Source: Pseudoduganella namucuonensis (lineage in GTDB: Bacteria > Pseudomonadota > Gammaproteobacteria > Burkholderiales > Burkholderiaceae_D). Taken from it: DNA of 64,000 nucleotides. The first letter of the stretch is position 1. Every line of letters begins with the position of its first letter. Made by a program: the position numbers and the translations under genes. The stretch covers positions 1 through 64,000 of the forward strand of contig NZ_FPBO01000031.1 in assembly GCF_900116645.1 (NCBI RefSeq), written 5' to 3'. The notes below the pieces were generated by a model. It saw only the letters and a program-made list of their open reading frames with translations, was not told the origin of the DNA and did not search any database. Of this stretch, positions 9,006 through 16,976 are shown one piece after another.

Positions 9006-10742
9006 ATGAACCTGTCCAAACTGAAGATACGCACCCGCCTCACCGCCGGCTTCGGCGTGCTGGCCGCCCTGCTGGCCATCACCATCGCGCTGGCGTTCGG
9101 CAGCCTGACGGCGGTGGGCAACGACAACAAGGCCATGCGCGAGCGCGATTTCGTCAGCGCCCAGGCCGCCACGACGGTGGACGCGCTGGCGCGCGAGAAC
9201 GTGGGCCGCACGCTGGCCCTGTTCATCCTGCCAGACAAGGCCCAGCGCGGCGTGTTCTACGGCCAGATCGACGCCAACAAGAAGGCCATCGAGCAGGCCC
9301 TGGCCACGCTGGACAAGGTGGTCGAGTCCGACAACGGCAAGCGCGGCCTGGCCACCATCCGCGCCGACCTGGCCGCCTACACCGCCTCCTTCATCAGGGT
9401 GGCCGACCTGGTCGAGGAGGACCGCAAGGACGACGCCGCCAAGCTGATGAACAGCGAGACCTTCCCGGCGCTGAACACGCTGCTGGCCTCGATCAAGACC
9501 ACGGTCGACAAGCAGCAGCGCGACATCGACGAGGCCGGCGCGAAGGCGGCCGGCGACATCGCCTTCGCGCGCGCGCTGATCACCGGCATCGGCCTGGCCG
9601 CGCTGGCGCTGGCGGCCGCGCTGTCGCTGACGATCACGCGCTCCATCACCGGCCCGCTGGACAAGGCGGTGGCGGTGGCCAGGGACGTGGCGGACGGCGA
9701 CCTGACCAGCTGCATCGCCGTCCCGGGCGACGACCGCACCGAGACCGGCCAGCTGCTGCTGGCGCTCCGGCACATGAACGAGAGCCTGTCGCGCACGGTG
9801 GGCGGGGTGCGCGACAGCTCGGCCACCATTTCGCGCGCCTCCGGCGAGATCGCCAGCGGCAATATGGACTTGTCGGGCCGCACCGAATCGCAGGCCAGCT
9901 CGCTGGAGGAGACCGCCAGCTCGATGGAGCAGCTGACCTCGACCGTCAAGCAGAACGCGGACAACGCGCGCCAGGCCAACCAGCTGGTCATATCCGCCTC
10001 GTCCGTGGCGCAGCGCGGCGGCCAGGTGGTGGCGCAGGTGGTCGACACCATGGGCTCGATCAAGGATAGTTCGCGCAAGATCGTCGACATCATCGGCGTG
10101 ATCGACGGCATCGCCTTCCAGACCAACATCCTGGCGCTGAACGCGGCGGTCGAGGCGGCCCGCGCCGGCGAGCAGGGCCGCGGCTTCGCGGTGGTGGCCT
10201 CCGAGGTGCGCAACCTGGCGCAGCGCTCGGCCTCGGCCGCCAAGGAGATCAAGACGCTGATCGGCGACTCGGTGGAAAAGGTGGACGGCGGCAGCAAGCT
10301 GGTCGACGAGGCCGGGCAGACCATGGAACTGATCGTCACCTCGGTGCGGCAGGTGGCCGACATCATGAGCGAGATCACCGCCGCCAGCCAGGAACAGAGC
10401 ATGGGCATCGAGCAGGTCAACGAGGCGATCTCGCAGATGGACGAGATGACGCAGCAGAACGCCGCGCTGGTCGAGCAGGCCGCCGCCGCCGCTCAAGCCA
10501 TGCGCGACGAGGCGGGCACCTTGGCGCAGTCCGTCAGCGTGTTCAAGGTGCTGGAGCGGCACGGCGGCGAGGGGGCGGCGGCGGCCAAGACGGCGGCGCC
10601 GGCGCTGCGCGCGGTCGACCAGGCCCGGCCCGCCAGGACGGCGACGGCGCCCCGCTCCGCCGCCGCGACGCCCAAGCCGGCAACGCGCGCCGGCAACGCC
10701 AAGCCGCAGGTTGCGCCGGACGAGAGCTGGGAGGAGTTCTAA
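9006..10742 (+). CDS. Methyl-accepting chemotaxis protein with C-terminal CheR/CheB tether
   Basis: A 578-residue inner-membrane chemoreceptor. TM1 is at about 14-32, then a periplasmic four-helix-bundle-type sensor to about 190, TM2 at about 195-212, HAMP, and the methylation/signalling helices. The invariant hairpin tip is present (GIAFQTNILALNAAVEAARA). A long Ala/Pro/Lys-rich linker ends in SWEEF, which fits the xWxxF pentapeptide used by high-abundance receptors such as Tsr and Tar to bind CheR and CheB. It follows cheW in the same operon. The ligand cannot be read from sequence. Its tip shares 113 identical bases with the second receptor gene (31275-31387). Confidence 0.95.
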   Translation: MNLSKLKIRTRLTAGFGVLAALLAITIALAFGSLTAVGNDNKAMRERDFVSAQAATTVDALARENVGRTLALFILPDKAQRGVFYGQIDANKKAIEQALATLDKVVESDNGKRGLATIRADLAAYTASFIRVADLVEEDRKDDAAKLMNSETFPALNTLLASIKTTVDKQQRDIDEAGAKAAGDIAFARALITGIGLAALALAAALSLTITRSITGPLDKAVAVARDVADGDLTSCIAVPGDDRTETGQLLLALRHMNESLSRTVGGVRDSSATISRASGEIASGNMDLSGRTESQASSLEETASSMEQLTSTVKQNADNARQANQLVISASSVAQRGGQVVAQVVDTMGSIKDSSRKIVDIIGVIDGIAFQTNILALNAAVEAARAGEQGRGFAVVASEVRNLAQRSASAAKEIKTLIGDSVEKVDGGSKLVDEAGQTMELIVTSVRQVADIMSEITAASQEQSMGIEQVNEAISQMDEMTQQNAALVEQAAAAAQAMRDEAGTLAQSVSVFKVLERHGGEGAAAAKTAAPALRAVDQARPARTATAPRSAAATPKPATRAGNAKPQVAPDESWEEF

Positions 10743-10859
10743 GCCGCGGGGCCGCCCCGCGCCGGCCAACGCGGGGAAACGCCGGGCCGGCGCCGGGCCG
10801 CCCCCACCAGGCGCCGGCCAGCCCCGGGACGAGGCCGGCAAGCGCCGGGCCAGCGCCGG
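10743..10859. repeat. Extremely GC-rich spacer with GCGCCGG reiterations
   Basis: The 117 bases between two convergent genes are built largely from degenerate GCGCCGG/GCCGGCC units, about every 10-25 bases, and can form several hairpins. No gene is seen. It may act as a bidirectional termination or pause region, but there is no T-tract. Confidence 0.4.
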
Positions 10860-11837
10860 CTAGCGCCGGCAGCCCGGCCGGTCGGCGCCGGTGTGCAGGT
10901 TCTGGTAGCGGATCTCGTAGCGGCCGGTGGCCAGCTTGTCCACCACCAGCGTGTCGCGCGCCAGCACATAGGCGTAGCGCACATTGGACTTGCGCTCCAG
11001 GTCGTACACCTTGATGAACACCGCCGACGGGTTGTTGGCGTTGTCCAGGGTCAGCTGCATGTCCTCGCCCTTGTTTCCGACCGGGAAACCATCCACGTAA
11101 CCCGACTGCGCCGGCCACGGCTCGCCGTTGGGCGCCATCAGCGCGGCCGGTTCGCCCTCGCAATCCTGCGCCACGGCCGAGCCCGGCAACACCACCTGCG
11201 ACAGCGCCACCACCTTGATCGCCGGCGCCGCCGACAGGGTCGCGCCCGCCACGTGCGGCTTGGGCACGGCCCAGCTGTCGGCCAGCGGGTCGGTCCTGGC
11301 CTCCTCGGCCTTGGCCTTGGCCTTGAGCGCGGCGCGCGGCGCCGGCGCCACGGTGGCGCTCAGCTCGCTGTTATTGCCCAGCGCGGCGGCCAGCACCGCC
11401 TGCAGCCGCGGCTGGCCGGCCGACAGCACGCCGCCCACCCAGCCCGCCATCACGCCGACCGATACCGCCACGCACCATTTCCAGTTGCGCCGCAGCAGGG
11501 TCTTCACCGGACGCGGCTCGGCCATGTCGGGCCAGGCCTGCGCCGGGCCGTCCTGGCGCGCGGGCCGGTGGCCGTCCTCGCCGCGGGTGCTTTCCAGCCA
11601 CTCGATCTCCCACTCCTCGGCGGCGATCCACTCGTCGTGCTCCTTGCGCTTTTGCGGGTCGGACAGGGTGCCGTAGGCGCTGTTGATGATGGCCATGATG
11701 CGCGCGGCCTTCTCGTCGCCGGGATTCTTGTCCGGATGGTATTTCTGGCTCAAGGCCTTGTAGGCGGCGCGTATGACCTCCTGCGGCGCCATGCGGGCCA
11801 CTTTCAGGTTGTCGTAGTGAGAATGTATCTTTCCCAT
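10860..11837 (-). CDS. Membrane-anchored J-domain (DnaJ-like) protein
   Basis: A 325-residue protein with an N-terminal J domain (about 5-70) holding the Hsp70-activating HPD motif in YHPDKNPG. After a charged linker there is one hydrophobic segment (WCVAVSVGVMAGWVGGVLSA, about 125-145). The rest has no recognised domain; it ends in a part resembling a small folded module with IRYQNLHTGADRPG. Neither the Gly/Phe region nor the zinc fingers of true DnaJ is present, so it is a specialised co-chaperone, probably tail-exposed to the periplasm. The start at 11837 gives the complete J domain. Partner and substrate are unknown. Confidence 0.85.
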   Translation of the reverse strand: MGKIHSHYDNLKVARMAPQEVIRAAYKALSQKYHPDKNPGDEKAARIMAIINSAYGTLSDPQKRKEHDEWIAAEEWEIEWLESTRGEDGHRPARQDGPAQAWPDMAEPRPVKTLLRRNWKWCVAVSVGVMAGWVGGVLSAGQPRLQAVLAAALGNNSELSATVAPAPRAALKAKAKAEEARTDPLADSWAVPKPHVAGATLSAAPAIKVVALSQVVLPGSAVAQDCEGEPAALMAPNGEPWPAQSGYVDGFPVGNKGEDMQLTLDNANNPSAVFIKVYDLERKSNVRYAYVLARDTLVVDKLATGRYEIRYQNLHTGADRPGCRR

Positions 11838-11960
11838 CAGTCGGTTGAGGTTTTAACAGGCGCGCGGCGACGGGATTGTCGCGCTGAGTCGATCATCATA
11901 GCCGATTCCGCGGCGGCGTTCGCATCGAGCAGGCGATGTAAAACCGTCCAGTTCACGCGA

Positions 11961-13118
11961 TCACAGGCGGTGGCTGCGGTCGGCGGCGGCCAGCGCGGGC
12001 GCCAGTCGCACGCCCTTGCCGACGATCAGCACCTTGAACAGCTCGCCCATTTCCGCCGGCGACAGCAGCTTTTGCACGGCGTTCGCCCGCGGCAGGTAGG
12101 CCTTGGCGTCGGCCGGGTCGGTGCGCGTCAGCAGCTCGCCGATGCCGGCCGCCAGCAGGAAGCTGGCCTGGCTCATATAGGCCAGCACGTCGGCGCCGCC
12201 GTCCTGAGCGGCCACCGCCATGGCGGTGAAATCGACGTGGGCGGTGATGTCCTGCAGGCCGGGCAGGTAGAACGGGTCGGCGTGCGCGTGGTGGCGGTAG
12301 TGGCACATCAGGGTGCCGGCCTCGCGCTGGCCCAGGTAGTACTCGTGCGCGGGGAAGCCGTAGTCGAGCAGGATGGCGGCGCCGCCCGCGCCGCGCGCCA
12401 GCATGCGCGCCAAGGTGGCCATGAAGCCGCGGGCGGAGCCATGCAGCTCGGTGGTGTAGCCCTCCGGCAGCAGCGCCTCGTCCTCCGGGTGGACCTGGGC
12501 GGCCAGCTGGTCCAGCAGGGCCGGCCCCGCCTCCACCTCCACATAGTCGAAGCGGCCGTCGGCGACCGTCACGTGCAGTTCGCGCCAGCCGGCGGCCGTC
12601 TTGCGCGCCAGGTGCACGGGCATGGCGTCCAGCACCTCGTTGCCGATCGCCACCCCGGTCCAGGCGTCCGGGAAGCCGTCCAGCCACTCCACCTGCGGGA
12701 AGCCGCGCAGCAATTCCTGCTGACGCGCGCGCAGTTCGCCGGACAACTCGACGATGGCGTAGCGCTCGACGGCGACGCCGGCGGCGGCCGCCTCGGTGAG
12801 GATGTCGCGCGCCAGCTTGCCGGTGCCGGCGCCGAATTCGAGGATGTTGGGCGCGCTTTGGGCGATAATAGCGGCTGCCGTGTGCGCCAGCGTGGCGCCG
12901 AACAGCGGCGTGAGCTCGGGGGCGGTGGTGAAATCGCCGTCTTTTCCCAGCTTGGCGGCGCCGCCGCTGTAGTAGCCGAGGTCCGGCGCGTACAGCGCCA
13001 GCTCCATGAAGCGGGCGAAGGAAATGGCGCCCGATCCCGCGGCGATGTCGGCGGCGATCAGGTTCTGCAGGGCGTGGGACGCGGCCAGCGCGTCACTGGT
13101 GGGTGCGGGTAGGGACAT
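11961..13118 (-). CDS. SAM-dependent methyltransferase, MidA/NDUFAF7 (DUF185) family
   Basis: A 385-residue class I methyltransferase-like protein. Diagnostic parts are the N-terminal ISFARFMELALYAPDLGYY, DFTTAPELTPLFG, and the SAM-binding loop ILEFGAGTGKLARDIL. The mitochondrial homologue NDUFAF7 methylates an arginine of a complex I subunit; for bacterial members the substrate is not established. Length and start fit the family. It is divergent from the FolM-like reductase and 122 bases downstream of the J-domain gene on the same strand. Confidence 0.9.
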   Translation of the reverse strand: MSLPAPTSDALAASHALQNLIAADIAAGSGAISFARFMELALYAPDLGYYSGGAAKLGKDGDFTTAPELTPLFGATLAHTAAAIIAQSAPNILEFGAGTGKLARDILTEAAAAGVAVERYAIVELSGELRARQQELLRGFPQVEWLDGFPDAWTGVAIGNEVLDAMPVHLARKTAAGWRELHVTVADGRFDYVEVEAGPALLDQLAAQVHPEDEALLPEGYTTELHGSARGFMATLARMLARGAGGAAILLDYGFPAHEYYLGQREAGTLMCHYRHHAHADPFYLPGLQDITAHVDFTAMAVAAQDGGADVLAYMSQASFLLAAGIGELLTRTDPADAKAYLPRANAVQKLLSPAEMGELFKVLIVGKGVRLAPALAAADRSHRL

Positions 13119-13173
13119 TCCGGCATTTTAGTGTATCGCCGCGGCCCGCCGGCGGTTTTTGAAACAGCGGATT

Positions 13174-13968
13174 ATGCAAATGACAACGACGAATTCCGAC
13201 AACGGCGGCGCGGCGGCGCCGGTCGCCCTGGTGACCGGCGCCGGGCGCCGTATCGGCCGCGCCATCGCGCTCGGCATGGCGCGCGCCGGCTGGGACGTGG
13301 CCGTGCACTACCGCCACTCCGAGGCCGAGGCCCGGCTGGTGGCCGGCGAGATCGCCGCGCTGGGCCGGCGCGCGGCCCTGCTGCCCTGCGACCTGGCCGA
13401 CGAGGCCGACGTGCGCCAGCTGCTGCCGCGCGCCGCCGCGCTGCTGGGACCGGTTTCCTGCGTGGTCAACAACGCCTCGCTGTTCGATTACGACAGCGCG
13501 GCCGACTTCACGCTGGCCAGGCTGGAGGCGCACATGGCGGCCAACGTGGCCGCGCCCATCCTGCTGGCGCAGGCGCTGCACGCGGCCACGCCGGACGGGT
13601 ATCAGTCCGTGGTGATCAACCTGCTGGACCAAAAACTGTACAATCTCAACCCCGACTTCCTGTCCTACACGCTGTCCAAGGCCGCCCTGCACACGGCGAC
13701 GACCTTGCTGGCGCAGGAACTGGCGCCGAAATTGCGCGTGGTCGGCGTCGCGCCCGGCATCACGCTGGTGTCCGGCGAGCAAAGCGAGGAAGGCTTCGCC
13801 AAGGCGCACCGGCGGACGCCGCTGGGACGCTCCAGCACGCCGGACGACATCGTCGAGGCGGTGCTGTACGCGGCCGGCGCGCGCGCGCTGACCGGCAGCA
13901 CGCTGCTGGTCGACGGCGGCCAGCACCTGACGGCGCTGCCGCGCGACGTGATGTTCCTCGCCAAATAG
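13174..13968 (+). CDS. SDR-family oxidoreductase, FolM/pteridine-reductase-like
   Basis: A 264-residue short-chain dehydrogenase. The nucleotide motif is TGAGRRIGRAIA, the TGxxxRxG form typical of pteridine and dihydromonapterin reductases, followed by NNAS and the catalytic YTLSK (Y-x3-K). The next gene is folB, 33 bases downstream, which supports a pterin or folate substrate. That role is inference from motif and neighbour. ATG at 13174 is chosen; ATG at 13180 and a TTG at 13159 are alternatives. Confidence 0.82.
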   Translation: MQMTTTNSDNGGAAAPVALVTGAGRRIGRAIALGMARAGWDVAVHYRHSEAEARLVAGEIAALGRRAALLPCDLADEADVRQLLPRAAALLGPVSCVVNNASLFDYDSAADFTLARLEAHMAANVAAPILLAQALHAATPDGYQSVVINLLDQKLYNLNPDFLSYTLSKAALHTATTLLAQELAPKLRVVGVAPGITLVSGEQSEEGFAKAHRRTPLGRSSTPDDIVEAVLYAAGARALTGSTLLVDGGQHLTALPRDVMFLAK

Positions 13969-14001
13969 CCACACCCCACAACACCTTACGAAAGACCTGA
14001 C

Positions 14002-14400
14002 ATGCTGTCCGCCCTGACCCATCCCCGCCTGCAAGACTGCCGCCGCCTGTTCCTGCGCAACTACGAAGTGCTGATCAACATCGGCGTGCACGAATTCGAG
14101 AAAAAGGGCGAGCAGCGCGTCCTCATCAACGTCGACCTGTACATCCCGCTGGCGGTGTCGACCCCGTCGGCCGACGAGCTGCACGAGGTGGTGGACTACG
14201 ACTTCATGCGCGACACCATCGCGCGCCGCATGGCCGAGGGCCATGTGCACCTGCAGGAAACGCTGTGCGACGACGTGGTCAGGGCCATGCTGTCGCACCC
14301 GCGCGTGCGCGCCGTGCGCGTCTCGACCATGAAGCCGGACGTCTATCCCGACTGCGAGGGCGTGGGCGTGGAAGTGTTCTCCATCAAGGACAACGTGTGA
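14002..14400 (+). CDS. folB: Dihydroneopterin aldolase
   Basis: FolB converts 7,8-dihydroneopterin to 6-hydroxymethyl-dihydropterin and glycolaldehyde in folate synthesis. The 132-residue protein has the family pattern LFLRNYEVLINIGVHEFEK, VDYDFMRDTI, then HLQETLCDDV and STMKPDVYPDCEGVGVEV; the conserved Glu of VHEFE and the late Lys of MKPD are in place. Its stop TGA overlaps the ttcA start (TGATG), indicating translational coupling. Confidence 0.95.
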   Translation: MLSALTHPRLQDCRRLFLRNYEVLINIGVHEFEKKGEQRVLINVDLYIPLAVSTPSADELHEVVDYDFMRDTIARRMAEGHVHLQETLCDDVVRAMLSHPRVRAVRVSTMKPDVYPDCEGVGVEVFSIKDNV

Positions 14401-15332
14401 TGAACGCCGTGCTCAACATCACCGCCCCGGCCGCCGAGCCGAGCCAGAAATCGGTCGAGAAGACCGCGCTGGAAAACAACAAGCTGCACAAGCGCCTGTG
14501 CCGCCTGGTGGGCCAGGCCATCGGCGACTTCAACATGATCGAGGACGGCGACAAGGTCATGGTGTGCCTGTCCGGCGGCAAGGACAGCTACGCGCTGCTG
14601 GACATCCTGATGACCCTGCGCGAGCGCGCGCCGATCGATTTCGAGATCGTGGCCGTCAACCTGGACCAGAAGCAGCCGAACTTCCCGGCCGACATCCTGC
14701 CCGCGTATCTCGCCAAGCTGGGCGTGCCCTTCCACATCGAGAACCAGGACACCTACAGCATCGTCAAGCGCCTGATCCCGGAGGGCAAGACCACCTGCTC
14801 GCTGTGCTCGCGCCTGCGCCGCGGCATCCTGTACCGCGTGGCCGACGAGCTGGGCTGCAACAAGATCGCGCTGGGCCACCACCGCGACGACATCATGGAG
14901 ACCTTCTTCCTGAACATGTTCTTCGGCGGCAAGCTCAAGGGCATGCCGGCCAAGCTGGTGTCGGACGACGGCAAGCACATGGTGATCCGGCCGATGGCCT
15001 ACGTGAAGGAGGAGGACACCGAGCGCTACGCGCAGGTGAAGGGCTTCCCCATCATCCCGTGCGACCTGTGCGGTTCGCAGGAGAACCTGCAGCGCAAGCA
15101 GATCAAGGCCATGCTGCGCGACTGGGAGAAGAAGCACCCGGGCCGGGTGGAGAACACCTTCTCGGCGCTGTCGACGGTGGTGCCGTCGCACCTGATGGAC
15201 CGCGATCTGTTCGGCTTCGCCGACATCAAGGCCGACGGCCTGGCCAACCCGCAGGGCGACATCGCCTTCGACGAGGAGCCCTGCTCCACGCCGGCCGCCA
15301 TGCCGGGCACGATCCCGCTGCAGCCGCTGTAA
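14400..15332 (+). CDS. ttcA: tRNA 2-thiocytidine(32) synthetase TtcA
   Basis: TtcA thiolates cytidine 32 of certain tRNAs, using ATP and an iron-sulfur cluster. The 310-residue protein has the PP-loop SGGKDS at 58-63, the CSLC pair at C133/C136 and a further CDLC at C221/C224; three of these cysteines are the usual [4Fe-4S] ligands. The ATG overlaps the folB stop by one base. A strong GC hairpin at 15339-15364 follows the stop and probably ends the SDR-folB-ttcA unit. Confidence 0.96.
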   Translation: MNAVLNITAPAAEPSQKSVEKTALENNKLHKRLCRLVGQAIGDFNMIEDGDKVMVCLSGGKDSYALLDILMTLRERAPIDFEIVAVNLDQKQPNFPADILPAYLAKLGVPFHIENQDTYSIVKRLIPEGKTTCSLCSRLRRGILYRVADELGCNKIALGHHRDDIMETFFLNMFFGGKLKGMPAKLVSDDGKHMVIRPMAYVKEEDTERYAQVKGFPIIPCDLCGSQENLQRKQIKAMLRDWEKKHPGRVENTFSALSTVVPSHLMDRDLFGFADIKADGLANPQGDIAFDEEPCSTPAAMPGTIPLQPL

Positions 15333-15338
15333 CGCCCC

Positions 15339-15364
15339 CGTGGCGGCGCGCGCCCGCCGCCACG
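15339..15364 (+). terminator. GC-rich hairpin after ttcA
   Basis: CGTGGCGGCG and CGCCGCCACG form a perfect 10-bp stem with a 6-base loop, beginning 7 bases after the ttcA stop. There is no T-tract, so it is either a weak intrinsic terminator or an mRNA 3'-end stabiliser. Confidence 0.5.
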
Positions 15365-15417
15365 CGTCCCTTCCCGGCCGCCAGGCGTACAATGGACCTT
15401 CATTACTGGAGTACGCG

Positions 15418-15657
15418 ATGAGCACCACTCTCAATATTGACGTGCGGATTTCGGACGAACTCAAAGCCGCGGTGGAAAAACTGGCGGAGACGACCGGCCA
15501 GCCCGTCAGCCAGATCGCGGCCCAGGCGCTTGAAGACTATGTGGGCTGGCGCACGGCGCAACTGCTGGATCTGCAGGACGCCATCGCGGCCGCCGACCGC
15601 GGTGAATTCGCCGACGACGATGAAACTTGGCAACAGCAAAGTCATATAGTTAATTAA
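15418..15657 (+). CDS. Orphan ribbon-helix-helix (CopG/antitoxin-like) protein
   Basis: A 79-residue protein with an N-terminal ribbon-helix-helix DNA-binding fold: strand STTLNIDVRISDELKAAV, then the turn and helix TGQPVSQIAAQALEDYV. The continuation (AAADRGEFADDDE) resembles antitoxins of RelE/ParE pairs, but no toxin gene follows; an ArsR gene begins 30 bases later. The tail after ADDDE (TWQQQSHIVN) runs into AT-rich DNA and may be a replaced or truncated toxin-binding end. GGAG lies upstream of the ATG, and TACAAT at 15388-15393 is a possible -10. It could be an autonomous repressor or a relic. Confidence 0.75.
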   Translation: MSTTLNIDVRISDELKAAVEKLAETTGQPVSQIAAQALEDYVGWRTAQLLDLQDAIAAADRGEFADDDETWQQQSHIVN

Positions 15658-15672
15658 CAAATTCGTTAATTA
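15649..15672. promoter_or_regulatory. AT-rich inverted repeat, probable operator of the ArsR-family gene
   Basis: TAATTAAC (15651-15658) and GTTAATTA (15665-15672) form a perfect inverted repeat with six bases between; a further TAATTA follows. It overlaps the end of the RHH gene and lies 16-39 bases before the ArsR start. ArsR-family repressors typically bind such AT-rich palindromes at their own promoter; assignment to this protein is inference. Confidence 0.6.
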
Positions 15673-15687
15673 GATAATTAAATCAGA

Positions 15688-16014
15688 ATGTCTCTCGATA
15701 AAGTCTTCGAGGCGCTGGCCTCGGCGCCGCGCCGCAAGATCCTGGCCTATCTGGGCCAGACGGAAATGAACACCTCCGAGCTGGCCGAGCGCTTCGGGAT
15801 GAGCGCGCCCGCGATTTCCCGGCACTTGTCCGTGCTGGAGAACGCGGGGCTGGTGAGCGGCGAACGGCGCGGGCAATTCGTCTATTACAAGCTGACGGCG
15901 GACAACGTCGCCAACACGCTGACCAGCTACGCGCTGGAACTGTGTCCCGAGGGACGGCCGCTGAAACGCGAATCCGCGGCCATCGCGGCGAAGCGTCGCG
16001 CCGGTAAAACCTGA
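15688..16014 (+). CDS. ArsR-family winged-helix transcriptional regulator
   Basis: A 108-residue repressor-type protein. The winged helix spans about 5-85, with MNTSELAERFGMSAPAISRHL as the helix-turn-helix and the wing near GERRGQFVYYKL. The ELCVC metal-binding box of ArsR/SmtB is absent and only one cysteine is present, so it probably senses something other than metal. It is followed after 12 bases by the desaturase gene and preceded by an AT-rich palindrome, so it likely controls membrane-lipid desaturation and itself. Confidence 0.88.
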   Translation: MSLDKVFEALASAPRRKILAYLGQTEMNTSELAERFGMSAPAISRHLSVLENAGLVSGERRGQFVYYKLTADNVANTLTSYALELCPEGRPLKRESAAIAAKRRAGKT

Positions 16015-16026
16015 TCAGGAGGAATC

Positions 16027-16959
16027 ATGCCACCCTTGCCGGAAAGCCTGAAACAGCATCGCGTCCGTAGCGGCGATCCTGCCGATGCGCTACAAGGCAG
16101 GGTGCGCTATTCCCCTGTCAAATCGCTGTGGTTCCTGGGCATGGCCGGCGCCGCGCTGGTCGGCGGCGCGATCACGTTCACCTGGACGGCGTTCGCCCTG
16201 TTCCTCGCGACGACGGCGTGCGTGCTGCTGTTCGGACACTCGCTGGGCAGTCACCGCAAGCTGATACACGACAGTTTCCAGTGCCCAAAATGGCTGGAAT
16301 ACCTGCTGGTGTATTGCGGCGTGCAGGTCGGGCTGGCGGGTCCGCTGGGGCTGCTGCGCCAGCACGAGCTGCGCGACTACGCGCAGCGCTTGCCGGCTTG
16401 CCACAGCTACCTGCGCCATGGTGGGGGGTTCTGGCTGGACGGCTGGTGGCAGCTCAACTGCGAGCTGGTGCTGGAGCGGCCACCCGCATTGCATCTGGAG
16501 CCGCGCATCGCGACGGACCGGTTTTACCGTGCCATGGAGCGGACCTGGATGCTGCAGCAACTGCCGCCCGCCCTGCTCCTCTACGCCGCGGGCGGCTGGG
16601 GCTTTGTCGCGTGGGGTGTCTGCGCGCGCATCACCGCGGGTATCTTCGGCCACTGGCTGATCGGCTATTTCGCCCACAACCACGGCCAAATGCACGCCGA
16701 GGTGGAGGGCGCGGCGGTCCAGGGGCACAACATCCGCTTCACCTCGCTCCTGACCATGGGCGAGTGCTGGCACAACAACCACCATGCCTACCCGGGTTCC
16801 GCGAAATTGGGCCTGTACGCCGATGAATGGGACCCGGGGTGGTGGGCGCTGTGCGCACTACGCCGGTTGGGGCTCGTGTGGGATACACGCTTGCCGCACG
16901 ACCTGCCCGCGAGGCCGGAGTTGCGCAAGTTGGCCTGCGGCCGGTTGCTGGAGGCATAG
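16027..16959 (+). CDS. Acyl-lipid/acyl-CoA-type fatty acid desaturase with altered second His box
   Basis: A 310-residue integral membrane protein of the di-iron desaturase superfamily. Hydrophobic pairs lie at about 33-70 and 90-110. Box 1 is H71-x4-H76-R-x3-H81 (HSLGSHRKLIH) and box 3 is WHNNHH (H249, H252, H253). The usual second box HRxHH is replaced by RQHELRDY (H113), while an extra HNHGQMH cluster occurs near 217-223. AGGAGG before the ATG is strong. It is cotranscribed with the ArsR-family gene. Substrate and bond position are unknown; the changed box leaves open an altered reaction. Confidence 0.82.
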   Translation: MPPLPESLKQHRVRSGDPADALQGRVRYSPVKSLWFLGMAGAALVGGAITFTWTAFALFLATTACVLLFGHSLGSHRKLIHDSFQCPKWLEYLLVYCGVQVGLAGPLGLLRQHELRDYAQRLPACHSYLRHGGGFWLDGWWQLNCELVLERPPALHLEPRIATDRFYRAMERTWMLQQLPPALLLYAAGGWGFVAWGVCARITAGIFGHWLIGYFAHNHGQMHAEVEGAAVQGHNIRFTSLLTMGECWHNNHHAYPGSAKLGLYADEWDPGWWALCALRRLGLVWDTRLPHDLPARPELRKLACGRLLEA

Positions 16960-16976
16960 TCGCTCCCCCAAGCTCC

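Noticed and set aside
15418..15657. Complete toxin-antitoxin module
   Set aside because: No RelE/ParE-like or other toxin frame follows or precedes; the next gene is an ArsR regulator.
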